DNA of 64,000 nucleotides from Bog-473 sp963730785 (GCA_963730785.1 CAVSTF010000010.1:620001-684000), one strand, 5' to 3'; counted from the first letter of the stretch, positions 8,306-17,731 are shown. Notes: a model not told the origin generated them from the letters alone. Numbers and translations: made by a program.

Positions 8306-9061
8306 CTAGGTCGATACGTACATCAACGAGCCAGGTGTCGTCAGCAGCTCGCCAGTCTCCAACCACGTCTTCAGCCCCGACAAGATCATCGGCCAGCCGC
8401 CGAACAGCTGATCATTGGCGCCCTCGCGCAGCTGGTCGTGGGTCACGCGTAGCGAGCACGAATCCTCCACCTGGGTGATCTCCCACGTCACTCGAGAGGC
8501 ACCTTCGGCCTTGACGTCATCTCCCCACAGCGCCGTCATGGTGTGGACGAGCTTGCGAGGAGGGTCGATCTCGAGGATTTCGCCTTCGCCGAGAAGGCGC
8601 TCTCCGTCGGCCCCCATCTTGTACGGCGATCCGACCTTCCAGTCCGAAAAGACCCCGGCCCCGAAGTTGTACTTCTTACGGATGTCCGGGTCGGTAATCG
8701 CGTCCCACAACCGCTCTGGGGTCGTGCGGATGTAGATCTCGTACACCTTTTCCATTTGCCTCTCCAATCTCTCTTTGATTTCACTAAGTCCTGCCACCCA
8801 AGGTTCGGAGTACTTGCTCACCCAGCGATCGTGCACAAGCCGAATCGGTACCGGGTTTAAGAAGTGGAGCTTCTCCCGCCCTCGCCGTTTGGTCACCACA
8901 AGGCCGGCATCCTCAAGCAACTTCAGGTGCTTCATCACGCCGAATCGGGTCATGTCGCACCGCTCCTCGAGCATCCCCAAGGTCTGACCGTCTTGGCGGT
9001 ACAGCGCATCGAGCAAGTCACGCCGAGTTGGATCGGCTAGAGCCTTGAACACGATGTCCAC
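8306..9061 (-). CDS. ArsR-type DNA-binding domain fused to an SRPBCC (AHSA1-like) domain
   Basis: Two domains in 251 residues. Residues about 1-85 form a winged helix of the ArsR family (FKALADPTRRDLLDALY, RFGVMKHLKLLEDAGLV, then a wing with KRRGREKLHFLN). No metal-binding cysteine pair is seen in the recognition region. Residues about 105-245 form a START-like hydrophobic-ligand domain (VYEIYIRTTPERLWDAITD, the closing tryptophan region WPMILSGLKTWLE). Such fusions are known and are thought to sense small molecules. The start is GTG at 9061. A palindrome at 9073-9092 lies just upstream and probably mediates autoregulation. It separates ygfZ from trpC but is probably unrelated to tryptophan synthesis. 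The ligand is unknown. Confidence 0.85.
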   Translation of the reverse strand: MDIVFKALADPTRRDLLDALYRQDGQTLGMLEERCDMTRFGVMKHLKLLEDAGLVVTKRRGREKLHFLNPVPIRLVHDRWVSKYSEPWVAGLSEIKERLERQMEKVYEIYIRTTPERLWDAITDPDIRKKYNFGAGVFSDWKVGSPYKMGADGERLLGEGEILEIDPPRKLVHTMTALWGDDVKAEGASRVTWEITQVEDSCSLRVTHDQLREGANDQLFGGWPMILSGLKTWLETGELLTTPGSLMYVST

Positions 9062-9072
9062 TCCGTCATCAT

Positions 9073-9092
9073 ATGTGACTTTTTAGTCACAT
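9073..9092. promoter_or_regulatory. candidate operator of the ArsR/SRPBCC regulator
   Basis: A perfect 8-base inverted repeat, ATGTGACT and AGTCACAT, around TTTT. It lies 12 to 31 bases upstream of the GTG start of the ArsR-type regulator on the minus strand, where a promoter would be expected. Dyads of this size are typical targets of dimeric winged-helix repressors, so autorepression is inferred. Confidence 0.6.
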
Positions 9093-9158
9093 GTCAATGG
9101 GCAAGCCACTCGCACGCGTGAACGAGGGGCTGGGCCAGGAACCTGACCGGGGAGATCT

Positions 9159-10184
9159 CTAGACGGAGAGAGAGGCTGGAGCGACGGGGAGCAGTTCCAC
9201 TTGACCGTCCTTCGAGTCGCCCAGACCGTCACCAGAACGAAGCCGGATCGGACCTGGCGCATCGACCGTCCGGTGGAGGTAGGCCATGCCGACCCATGCA
9301 TCGCGCTCGGAACTCCAGACGGCCGAAGTGACGGTCCCCACCACCTTGTCGACCACTACCTCGCGATTTTCGAGCGACACATCTCCCTGATCTTTTGTAG
9401 GGGCGGCACCCGCATGGAGGGTCATTCCCGAGGCGAGCGAGGGCACTGCCGGATCGGTCCCGGCCACCACTCCGACCAGTCGGCGCGGCACGTTGTTGCC
9501 GCGTGAATCCAAACGGGCCACCAACTCCTGACCGGTGTAGCAACCCTTCGAGAAGCTCACGGTGCGTTCCACCAGGCCTGCCTCGGCTGCGATTGTCTTG
9601 TCGCCGAGCTCGGCCCCCATGGCCGGAATACCCGACACAACCCGGCATTCCTCAGCAGCTTCTGCACCGACGGGACTGATGCCGGCCGGGAACGTCGCGC
9701 CGGCACTAGTGGGATCAAGTACCAGGTCCTTAGGACCGAGGACGTCAATGCCGGTCCAGCCGTTCCACGAGAAGGGAATCGTCACGGCTCCGGCCTCGGT
9801 CAATACGCCGAGTAGCCCAGCTGCGGCACCTTGCACGTCCGGCCCACGAAGGGACAGGCATCGCCAATCCAAGCGCTCCATTTCTACCTTTGAGCGCAGC
9901 AGGAACTTCTTGAGGCGCTCAGTCATCACCGTGCCGAACCCGGCATCGGTGTCAAGCAGGAAGCCTTGCGCATCGACCCGGGTGATCCGCAAAATGACCG
10001 ACAACTTGCCATCGGGCTGCAGGAGGAGAGAATCGGCGCTCTCCCCCACGCTTAGCGCGATGACGTCTTGGCTCAGCTGCCCCTGAAGGTACGACTCGGC
10101 ATCGGGGCCGCTCACCTTGACGATGTCTCGGGGAGAAAGAAATGCACCAACTCCGGTCCGTAGGGCCTGCACCTGATCAGTCAC
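9159..10184 (-). CDS. ygfZ: YgfZ/GcvT-like folate-binding protein
   Basis: A tetrahydrofolate-dependent protein that supports Fe-S cluster enzymes. It is related to the glycine-cleavage T protein but has no aminomethyl transfer role. The YgfZ signature KGCYTGQE is present, with the cysteine intact, followed by VARLDSRGNNVPRRLVG. The N-terminus has VSGPDAESYLQGQLSQD. Length is 341 residues, normal for the family. The start lies within the end of trpE (8-base overlap), so it is transcribed and probably translated with the his-trpE genes. An actinobacterial ygfZ is often a lone gene, so this context is unusual. Confidence 0.9.
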   Translation of the reverse strand: MTDQVQALRTGVGAFLSPRDIVKVSGPDAESYLQGQLSQDVIALSVGESADSLLLQPDGKLSVILRITRVDAQGFLLDTDAGFGTVMTERLKKFLLRSKVEMERLDWRCLSLRGPDVQGAAAGLLGVLTEAGAVTIPFSWNGWTGIDVLGPKDLVLDPTSAGATFPAGISPVGAEAAEECRVVSGIPAMGAELGDKTIAAEAGLVERTVSFSKGCYTGQELVARLDSRGNNVPRRLVGVVAGTDPAVPSLASGMTLHAGAAPTKDQGDVSLENREVVVDKVVGTVTSAVWSSERDAWVGMAYLHRTVDAPGPIRLRSGDGLGDSKDGQVELLPVAPASLSV

Positions 10185-11722
10185 GAGTCTTCACTACTCC
10201 AGCTTGCCGTGAAGCGGTCATGACTCGAGCAGCTGCCACAGCCACGAGGAGGGCCTGCGCCTTCTGGAAGCACTCGGCATCTTCCTTAGCCGGATCGCTA
10301 TCGGCCACAATGCCGGCCCCCGCCTGCACGCTGGCCCGCCCGGAAGGCGAGACCACCATGGTGCGGATGGCAATTGCCGTGTCAACGTTGCCCGAAAAAT
10401 CGATGTAGCCCACCACTCCCCCGTACACACCACGCTTGGTCGGTTCAAGATCATCGATGATCTCCATGGCGCGCACCTTGGGAGCACCCGAAAGGGTGCC
10501 GGCCGGCAAGGTGGCTCGCAGTACGTCGATCGGTCCCTTGTCCTCGGACAGTTGGCCCGACACCTGCGAGGTGATGTGCATGATGTGGCTGTACCGCTCA
10601 ATGGTCATCAGCTCGTCGACCTTTTCCGTGCCGAAACGAACGACTCGACCGACATCGTTACGAGCCAGGTCGACCAACATGATGTGTTCGGCCAATTCCT
10701 TCGGATCTTCCGCCAGTTCCCCTTCTAGGAGACGGTCGTGCTGTTCGTTTTCTCCACGGGGTCGTGATCCGGCAATCGGGCGGGAGGTGACGATGCCATC
10801 GCGCAAGCGCACCATGGGTTCGGGCGACGCACCAACCACGGTGACCTCAGGGAAACGCAAGAAGTAGAGATACGGACTCGGGTTGAGCAAACGTAAGGCC
10901 CGGTACACATCGAACGGATCAGCATTCAGCTCGAGGTCGAATCGCTGTGACAGCACGACTTGGAATATGTCGCCGGCCAAGATGTGCTCTTTGGCCACCG
11001 CGATGGCCTCCCGATACTGCTCGGAGCTCATCGTTCGTTCAGCTTCGGCGAAGGCAAGGCCCTCCTGAGGAGCCGGCACCATCTCACCTGATCGCGTCCG
11101 GGCACAGTCCTCGGCCAATTCTTCCAGGCGCTCGCACGCCTGGGCGTAGGCGATGGTCACTGCGGCTTCATCCAAGGCTCCGTCAACCGATTCCGGCACC
11201 ACCACGTTGTCGATCAACATGATCCGCTGACGCCAGTGGTCGAAGGCCGCGAACTGCCCAATGACGACGAGCGCCGCGTCGGGGTGTCCGAGGTCGTCCT
11301 TTGGCGGATGGGGCAAGCGCTCCACCTCGCGAACGACGTCGTACCCCAAGTAGCCCACGAGCCCACCATGCAGGGGCGGCATACCCGCCAGCTGTGGTGA
11401 CTCGAATCGGTCGATGAGCGCCTCGACGGCGGCCAGAATGCCGTCGTCCGAAGAGGCCAAACCCGAGACGACCAGCCGCCTCGACGTTGCGACCGCGAGC
11501 GGTCAACGTGGCCAAGGGACGCCGTCCGACAAAGGAATAGCGGCCCCAGCGCTCGCCGCCTTCGACGGATTCAAAGAGGAAGCCGTCGCCTTCACCGACC
11601 ACGTTGGCGAAGGCCGCCACTGGGGTAAGCGTGTCGGCCACGACCTCACACCACACCGGCACGATGGCGTGCGCTTTGGCCAGTGCGGCGAACTCGGCCG
11701 GGTCTGGTCGAAAATGCAACAT
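10177..11722 (-). CDS. trpE: anthranilate synthase component I, frame broken once
   Basis: Makes anthranilate from chorismate, using ammonia from the TrpG subunit (not in this window). The N-terminal part (MLHFRPDPAEFAALA to YSFVGRRPLATLTARG) and the large chorismate-binding part (IAGSRPRGE, LVDLARNDVGRV, GTLSGAPKVRAMEIIDD, AGAGIVADSDP) are in two frames. They join into 514 residues if one base of the pair at 11472-11473 is removed, reading VEAAVVSGLASSDD across the junction. The ATG at 11722 shares its base with the hisI stop (TGATG). A sequencing error is the simplest reading. A true break would leave a 427-residue C-terminal fragment without the feedback-site region. Confidence 0.88.
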
Positions 11723-12114
11723 CAGTCGGGCCGCGGTACTCCGGGACCGTTCCCTACGGTACGGAAGAAGCAGGTCCGCTCGCCCGTATGACAGGCACCG
11801 GCACCGTGCTGGTCGACCAGCACCACCAGGGCATCACCGTCACAATCCATGCGCACCTCGCGCACGTATTGACGATCTCCCGACGTTTCGCCCTTCTGCC
11901 AATACTCCTGACGGCTGCGGCTGTAGAACCACGAGCGTCCGGTGGTCAGTGTGCGTTGCAGGGCCTCGGCATCCATGTACGCCAACGTCAACACCGTGCC
12001 GTCAGTGGCGTCCTGGACAATGGCCGGGACCAGACCGTGTTCGTCTTTCATGAAGTCGACGGCCTTGACCAGGTCGTCGTCGACCACCAGCGGGATCCCT
12101 TCGGGGATGGTCAT
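11722..12114 (-). CDS. hisI: phosphoribosyl-AMP cyclohydrolase
   Basis: Third step of histidine synthesis, opening the purine ring of PR-AMP. At 130 residues it is the monofunctional actinobacterial form, with no HisE domain. Visible motifs are VLTLAYMDAEAL, SRSRQEYWQKGETSGD, and the zinc and magnesium ligands in MDCDGDALVVLVDQHG and GACHTGERTCFF. It starts inside the stop of the GroES-like gene (ATGA) and ends in the first base of trpE. hisE and hisG are elsewhere. Confidence 0.95.
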   Translation of the reverse strand: MTIPEGIPLVVDDDLVKAVDFMKDEHGLVPAIVQDATDGTVLTLAYMDAEALQRTLTTGRSWFYSRSRQEYWQKGETSGDRQYVREVRMDCDGDALVVLVDQHGAGACHTGERTCFFRTVGNGPGVPRPD

Positions 12115-12491
12115 AGGTACAACCCTGTTCCGCTGTCATTGCGCTTCGAGGCAATGGCGTGGATGTCGCGTTCACGCAGGATGACGTACTCCTCCCCGTG
12201 GACTTCAACCTCGAAGCGATCTTCCGGGTTGAACAGCACGGTGTCCCCCACCTTGATGGTCCGCACGTGAGGCCCCACGGCCACCGTATTGGCCCAGGTC
12301 AGGCGGCGAGAAATCTGCGCCGTGGCGGGTATCAAGATCCCGGCGCGGGATCGACGCTCGCCATCACTCTGTGAAATCTGGACCAGGACGCGATCGAACA
12401 GGACCGTGATTGGTTGCTTCTCGTCGATTCCGTTTGTTTCGACAGCCTTCTTTGTTGACGTCGTCGGCACCACTGCACGGTACCGCACCAA
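12111..12491 (-). CDS. GroES-like co-chaperonin paralogue inside the his operon
   Basis: About 126 residues with the Cpn10 fold pattern: VLFDRVLVQI, a mobile loop with the hydrophobic GILIP tripeptide, NTVAVGPHVRTIKVGDTVLF, and the family C-terminus HGEEYVILRERDIHAIA. The loop (RRSRAGILIPATAQISRR) is more basic than in ordinary GroES. A 25-residue polar N-terminal extension precedes the fold. The start is uncertain: TTG 12491 gives the longest frame, and GTG 12473 is an alternative. It overlaps hisI by ATGA and lies just after hisF, so it is part of the operon. No groEL is nearby. It may be a specialised second GroES; the main groES is presumably elsewhere. Confidence 0.82.
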   Translation of the reverse strand: MVRYRAVVPTTSTKKAVETNGIDEKQPITVLFDRVLVQISQSDGERRSRAGILIPATAQISRRLTWANTVAVGPHVRTIKVGDTVLFNPEDRFEVEVHGEEYVILRERDIHAIASKRNDSGTGLYL

Positions 12492-12530
12492 CGCCCCGGT
12501 CCAGGTCAGACCCCCAATGCTGCTGTCCGA

Positions 12531-13290
12531 TCATGCCGGTCGAACAGTCACCCCGTGGTTGGCCATGTACTCCTTGGCCTGGCCGATGGTGAATTCGCGC
12601 CGGTGGAAGATGGACGCGGCCAGGACCGCATCCGCTCCGCCCTCAGTCGCCCCGTCGACCAGATGTTGCAGCGTGCCCACGCCACCCGAGGCCACCACCG
12701 GGATGCCCACCGCATCGACCACGGCTCTGACCAGAGCCAAATCGAAACCATCCTTGGTGCCATCCCGATCCATGGAGGTCAAGAGAATCTCCCCGGCGCC
12801 GTTCTCGGCGCAGGTCAACGGCCCATTCGATGACGTCCATGCCGGTTGGTCGACGCCCGCCGTGGGTGTAGACCTCCCAGCCCGAGCCGTTGGCCCGGGC
12901 GTCAATGGCCACGACCGCGCATTGACTCCCGAACTCGGCGGCAATGTCGTTGACCAAGGTGGGTCGTTCGACTGCAGCCGAATTCACTGAGACCTTGTCC
13001 GCACCGGCCCTGAGGAGCCGACGGGCATCTTCGGTTTCCCGCACGCCGCCGCCGACGGTCAGCGGTATGAACACCTGCTCGGCCGTTCGAGCCACCACTG
13101 ACACCATGGTGTCCCGGGCGTCCGACGAGGCCGTGATGTCGAGGAACGTCAGCTCGTCGGCCCCTTCGGCGTCATAGCGCGCCGCAAGTTCGACCGGATC
13201 TCCCTCATCGGTCAGATCGACGAACTGAACGCCCTTCACCACTCGCCCATCGGTCACATCGAGGCACGGGATCAGGCGGATGTTGCGCAT
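12531..13290 (-). CDS. hisF: imidazole glycerol phosphate synthase, cyclase subunit, frame broken once
   Basis: Cyclase half of the HisH-HisF complex, making IGP and AICAR from PRFAR. The first frame carries RLIPCLDVTDGRVVKG (catalytic Asp), LTVGGGVRE and VSVNSAAV. The second carries ILLTSMDRDGTKDG (catalytic Asp) and VVASGGVGTLQHL. Removing one base of the pair at 12813-12814 joins them into 252 residues, with WAVDCAENGAGEI at the junction, which matches HisF length and sequence. The start ATG lies within the end of hisA. Probably intact in the cell. Confidence 0.9.
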
Positions 13291-14019
13291 GCGCTCACCG
13301 CCTCTTCCACCGTGAAGCGACCCTCGACCAGCGCTTTGCCCACGATCGCTCCCAACAATGGACCATGTACGCCGGAGAGTCGACCCAGGGCGCGTAGGTC
13401 ATCCAAGGTACCCACACCCCCCGAAGCGATCACCGGAATGTGGGTGGCGTTGAGGAGCTCGGTCAGTCCGGCCAGGTCGGGCCCGGCCAGCATGCCATCG
13501 CGCGCGATTGAGGTGGCGATGACCGCGGCAATCGGGTCGTCCTCCCACAGGGCGAGCAGTTCCACCGGAGATCGGCCCCCGCCTTCCAGCCAACCGTGAC
13601 CCCGTGCTTCGGCTCGACCATCAGCGCCGATTACGTAGTCGAGTCCGACCGCCACCCGATGGGGCCATCGTTGCGCACACTTGCTGGCGAACGACGGGAT
13701 CTTCAATGGCAGCGGTACCCAGAATGGCCCGGGACACGCCGGCGGCGAAGACGGCTTCGAGATCAGCCTCGGTCCGCAGGCCGCCGCCGGTTTCCACCGG
13801 TACACCCACCGCCACGATGTCGCGCAGGGCAGTTCGCTCGTGCACTTCACCGGTGCGTGCCGCATCGAGATCGACCACGTGGATCCATGCTGCGCCGCCG
13901 TCCCTGAATCGCTGAGCCAACACCACCGGGTCTCCGTACTGCGTCTCCCGGTCGTAGTCGCCCTGGGTGAGTCGGACGGCCGTACCTCGCCGTAGATCTA
14001 TGGCTGGATAGAGATCCAT
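13272..14019 (-). CDS. hisA: ProFAR isomerase, frame broken once
   Basis: Isomerises ProFAR to PRFAR. In actinobacteria this protein may be the bifunctional PriA, which also does the TrpF reaction, but here a separate trpF exists. The N-terminal frame has LYPAIDLRRGTAVRLTQGD (catalytic Asp), VVDLDAARTG and VETGGGLRT. The C-terminal frame has the second catalytic region in IATSIARDGMLAGPD and VIASGGVGTLDDL. The frames switch between 13670 and 13683. One extra base explains it and gives 248 residues, with CAQRWPHRVAVGLDYV after the junction. ATG 14019 follows the hisH stop by eight bases. Confidence 0.89.
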
Positions 14020-14027
14020 GAGCGCGC

Positions 14028-14670
14028 TCAGGCTGCGGCGGCGAGCGCCACAAAGTTGGCCAAGAGGGCCAGCCCGCTCTGCCCTGACTTTTCGGGGTGG
14101 AACTGAGCGCCCCATACGTTGCCGTCTGCCACCAACGCAGCCACTGGCCCGCCGTAGTCACAGACGGCGACGGTCTCGTGACCGACCGGTGGGGCGAACG
14201 AATGCACGAAATACATCCATGGCCGATCACCCAAACCGTGCAGCGGGGCCGGGATCTCATCCGAGTCCCCTGCCGTCACGAGTTGGTTCCATTGCATCTG
14301 CGGGTGTTTGACGTCGCTGGCTAGCGCCGACACGATGCCCTTGAAGGTACCTAGGCCAACCGCTGCCGGGACTCTCCTCGGACCCTTCGTAGAGCAGTTG
14401 GAAACCGATGCACACGCCGAAGAAAGGGACGTTGGCGGCGATGGCGGCTTTGGCCACTTCGTCCAATCCGCTCTCACGCAATGCCTTGGCGCACGCCCCA
14501 AATGCGCCCACGCCCGGCAGGACCACGGCATCGGCCGCTTCCACGGTGGCGGCATCAGTGACGAGCTCAGCGGCGGCACCCACGTGCTGGAGCGCCTTCT
14601 CGGCCGAGCGAAGGTTGCCGATCCCGTAATCCAGGACGGCGATCCGTGGGCCGTCCAACGATCGGGTCAC
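14028..14670 (-). CDS. hisH: imidazole glycerol phosphate synthase, glutaminase subunit, frame broken once
   Basis: Class I glutamine amidotransferase that feeds ammonia to HisF. The triad is visible: the nucleophile in FFGVCIGFQLL (usually CxGMQ, here Phe for Met), and His and Glu in GAQFHPEKSG. The oxyanion strand is LPGVGAFG. The frame changes at the GGG at 14368-14370. One extra base there restores 213 residues reading EESPAAVGLGTFKG. GTG 14670 overlaps the hisB stop (GTGA) and gives VTRSLDGPRIAVLDYGIGN, the expected start region. Confidence 0.89.
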
Positions 14671-15275
14671 AAACTGCCCTTGGTGGACGGTATGCCGACC
14701 CCCTCGACCCGGACGGCATCGCGGAAACACCGGGCCACACCCTTGAAGCTGGCCTCCAGGATGTGATGGGTGTTTTTGCCCTCAATTCGTCGCACGTGCA
14801 AGGTCAGATTGCCGGCGGTGGCGAAGGCGCGCCAGAACTCCTCCGCCAATTGGGGGTCAAACGGCGGTGTGCCGAGGCCAACCGTGTCGGGCGCGAACTC
14901 GAGTCCGTAGGCAATAAAAGGCCGACCGGAAAGGTCGAGCGCCACTTCAATGAGCGCCTCGTCCAATGGCAACAACATGGAGGCGAACCGTCGGATCCCC
15001 GACTTGTCGCCCAGTGCTTCAGCCAAGCACGCGCCCAGCACAATGCCCACGTCTTCGACGGTGTGGTGGGCGTCCACGTGGAGATCGCCTTCGGCCTTCA
15101 CGCTCAGATCAAACGAGGCATGTCGACCGAGCTGTTCGACCATGTGGTCGAAGAACGGCAATCCAGTCGAGACATCGACTTTGCCGGTGCCATCGATCTG
15201 GAGCGAGGCCTCAATTGTCGTCTCTTTGGTGGCGCGGGACTTCGCGGCACTCCGTCCACTTTCGCTCACAGACAC
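14667..15275 (-). CDS. hisB: imidazoleglycerol-phosphate dehydratase
   Basis: Manganese enzyme that dehydrates IGP to imidazole acetol phosphate. Monofunctional, 202 residues. The metal-binding histidine clusters are all present: LPFFDHMVEQLGRH, HVDAHHTVEDVGI and KNTHHILEASFK. It lies between hisC and hisH with short overlaps at both ends. The phosphatase step is not encoded here and must come from another gene. Confidence 0.96.
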   Translation of the reverse strand: MSVSESGRSAAKSRATKETTIEASLQIDGTGKVDVSTGLPFFDHMVEQLGRHASFDLSVKAEGDLHVDAHHTVEDVGIVLGACLAEALGDKSGIRRFASMLLPLDEALIEVALDLSGRPFIAYGLEFAPDTVGLGTPPFDPQLAEEFWRAFATAGNLTLHVRRIEGKNTHHILEASFKGVARCFRDAVRVEGVGIPSTKGSL

Positions 15276-16330
15276 TCCTTCAGCGCGTTGAGGAATCGAT
15301 CATTCTCGTCGGGGCGCCCGATGGTGACCCGCAGGCAATCGGGTAGTCCATCCCACCCGGCGGTATTGCGCACCAGTACGGAACGCTCCAGCAGACCCTT
15401 CCAGACCTGTTCCGCCTCCTGGTGCAGCGGCCGGAACAGTATGAAGTTGGCATCCGAAGGCCAGCTCTCGACGGCCATGTCACTCAGGGCGGCCGCCATG
15501 CGTCCCCGTTCTTCGGAGATGAGCGCCACCCGGGCTTCCATCTCGTCTTGATGCCGGAGCGCCAGGAGCCCAGCCAATTGGGTCTGCGTCGACAGGTGGT
15601 ACGGCAGCACGACGGCCTCGCAAGCGGCCACCACTTCCGGGTTGGCCACCAGGTAACCAAGGCGGGCGCCGGCCATGGCCCACGTCTTGGAAAACGTGCG
15701 CGTCACCACCAAACCGGGATGTGCGGGCCCGCGGAGGCTGAGGGCACTCCAGGGAGCGAATTGCCCGTAGGCCTCGTCGACCACCACCAGGCCTGGTGCC
15801 GCTTCCACGATGGCCTCGACGGTGTCGCGTGGCTCTACCCGACCAGTCGGATTGTTGGGTGAGCAGAGAAAGGTCACATCGGGTGACGTCTCGGCCAACA
15901 GGGCCAACGCATCGGGCACCGAAATGAGGAAATCTTCGTCGCGAGCGCCCCGGATCACTTCAGTGCCCACAATGCGGCTGATGTGCGAGTGCAGGGCATA
16001 GGTCGGTTCGAACATGCAGGCGCGGCGTCCCGGGCCTCCGTAGGCCAGCATGAGACTCTGCAGCACTTCGTTGGAGCCGTTGGCGCAGAACACCTCAGCC
16101 GGCGTCACGTCATGCAACGCGGCGATAGCGGCCCGGAGTTCGGTGGCCGGGCGGTCCGGGTAGCGGTGGAACGACACTTCGGACAGCGCAGCCAACAATT
16201 CTTCGCTCCACGCCGGCGGTGGCGGGAAGGGCGACTCGTTGGTGTTGAGCCGAACGTCGGCCTCCACCTGAGGCGAGTGGTAGCCCTCATCCAATTGCAG
16301 GTCGGGGCGAATGGGCGGGAGCGCACTCAT
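15266..16330 (-). CDS. hisC: histidinol-phosphate aminotransferase
   Basis: PLP enzyme that transaminates imidazole acetol phosphate. It is 354 residues long. NTNESPFPPP opens the fold-type I aminotransferase core, the PLP contacts are in CSPNNPTGRV and VVVDEAYGQF, and the Schiff-base lysine lies in RTFSKTWAMAGARLGY. It overlaps hisD by four bases and hisB by ten. The product could also act on aromatic amino acids, as some HisC proteins do. Confidence 0.95.
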   Translation of the reverse strand: MSALPPIRPDLQLDEGYHSPQVEADVRLNTNESPFPPPPAWSEELLAALSEVSFHRYPDRPATELRAAIAALHDVTPAEVFCANGSNEVLQSLMLAYGGPGRRACMFEPTYALHSHISRIVGTEVIRGARDEDFLISVPDALALLAETSPDVTFLCSPNNPTGRVEPRDTVEAIVEAAPGLVVVDEAYGQFAPWSALSLRGPAHPGLVVTRTFSKTWAMAGARLGYLVANPEVVAACEAVVLPYHLSTQTQLAGLLALRHQDEMEARVALISEERGRMAAALSDMAVESWPSDANFILFRPLHQEAEQVWKGLLERSVLVRNTAGWDGLPDCLRVTIGRPDENDRFLNALKECL

Positions 16331-17658
16331 GCGGTCGAACCATCAGACAGCACATCCAACCGGCGGCGGATGGATTCGGCGTGGGCCGGGAGACCTTCGG
16401 TTTCGGCCAAGGTGATGACGTGTGGCCCCAGCGCCTCGAGTGCCTCCGGCGTGACCGACACCACGTGAATGTGCTTACGGAAATCATCGGCCCGCAGGGC
16501 GGACGAGAAACGAGCAGTGCGATTGGTGGGCAACACGTGATTGGGTCCGGCGATGTAGTCACCCAAGCTGGCCGGCGCCCAGGGTCCGACAAAGACCGCT
16601 CCGGCGTTTTGCACCTGCGCCACCAGGGCATCGGCGGAACCATTCACCATGATCTCGAGGTGCTCAGGGGCAACGGTGTTGGAGACGGCCATGGCATCTT
16701 CAGGCGTGGCGACCAGACAGGCGATCCCGGAGGTGGCGAGAGTGGCTTCGAGGTCAGCCCGGCGGGGTGATGCGGCCACAATCCGGTCGACGGCATCGGA
16801 CACCGCCGACAGCACGTCTTCGTCCCAGGTGACCAACCAAGCCAAGCCGTCAGGACCATGCTCGGCCTGCACGGCCAGGTCAATGGCGGCGAATTCCGGG
16901 GGTATGCCCGGTCCGGCCACCACCACAATCTCTGATGGGCCGGCAAACGCCGAGGCCACACCGACGACGCCGTTTACTTGTCGCTTGGCCTCGGCCACGT
17001 AGGCGTTCCCAGGTCCGGCGATGACATCGACCTTCGCCACGCTGGCGGTCCCGTAGGCCAGGGCTGCGATGGCTTGGGCGCCGCCGATCCGGTACACCTC
17101 GTCGATACCGGCGATGGCCGCCGCGGCGAGCGTGGCGTCATCGACTCGGCCGTTGGACGCCGGCGGCACGCACAGCGCGATATCGGGTACGCCAGCCACC
17201 CGAGCCGGGCCGGCACACATGAGAACAGTCGACGGGTATCGAGCACGGCCGCCCGGCGCATACAGGCCCGCTCGACCCACGGGTCGAGGGACATGGGCCA
17301 CCGTGATACCGGTGGACTCGAAATCACCGGGGGGCGTGCCTTCGTGGGCGTGATAGGCCACAATCCGGACAAAGGCAGTCTCGAGGGCCACCCGCAATTC
17401 GTCAGGGATGCGACCCAGGGCCGCCTTGATCTCCTCGGGCGGGACCCGTAGGCCGGTGGGCCCATAGGCATCATCAGTGAGATCGACGGCGTCGAAGCGC
17501 TGGGTGCAGTCGATAATGGCCTGGTCACCCGACTGGCGAACCTGCTCCAACACCTCGGCCACGGCCTGATGGACATCGATGCCCGGGTCCCGGGGGCGCG
17601 GCAGGACCTGGTCGAAAGGCGCCGAAGTGGCGCGAAGGTCCAGCACACGGAGGGACAT
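16327..17658 (-). CDS. hisD: histidinol dehydrogenase
   Basis: Zinc enzyme that oxidises histidinol to histidine in two NAD-dependent steps. It is 443 residues long. Visible are GRAGLYAPGGRARYPST, VIAGPGNAYVAEAKRQV, the catalytic region QAEHGPDGLAWLVT and the metal-binding end GPNHVLPTNRTARF. It is the first gene of the histidine cluster. No Shine-Dalgarno sequence precedes ATG 17658, and a T/A-rich element lies immediately upstream, so translation may be leaderless. Confidence 0.96.
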   Translation of the reverse strand: MSLRVLDLRATSAPFDQVLPRPRDPGIDVHQAVAEVLEQVRQSGDQAIIDCTQRFDAVDLTDDAYGPTGLRVPPEEIKAALGRIPDELRVALETAFVRIVAYHAHEGTPPGDFESTGITVAHVPRPVGRAGLYAPGGRARYPSTVLMCAGPARVAGVPDIALCVPPASNGRVDDATLAAAAIAGIDEVYRIGGAQAIAALAYGTASVAKVDVIAGPGNAYVAEAKRQVNGVVGVASAFAGPSEIVVVAGPGIPPEFAAIDLAVQAEHGPDGLAWLVTWDEDVLSAVSDAVDRIVAASPRRADLEATLATSGIACLVATPEDAMAVSNTVAPEHLEIMVNGSADALVAQVQNAGAVFVGPWAPASLGDYIAGPNHVLPTNRTARFSSALRADDFRKHIHVVSVTPEALEALGPHVITLAETEGLPAHAESIRRRLDVLSDGSTA

Positions 17659-17695
17659 AGGGATATAAGGCTACCGGGCAGCCTGGAAGGTTCGG
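17659..17695 (-). promoter_or_regulatory. possible leaderless promoter of the his operon
   Basis: Read on the minus strand, GGTAGCCTTATATCCCT ends directly before the hisD ATG. TAGCCT or TTATAT could serve as a -10 box placed 4 to 9 bases from the start codon, and there is no ribosome site. This fits leaderless transcription, which is common in actinobacteria. No convincing -35 is seen. Confidence 0.33.
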
Positions 17696-17731
17696 GAACG
17701 ACCGCTGCCGCAGATGGGCCATCATTCCCTC

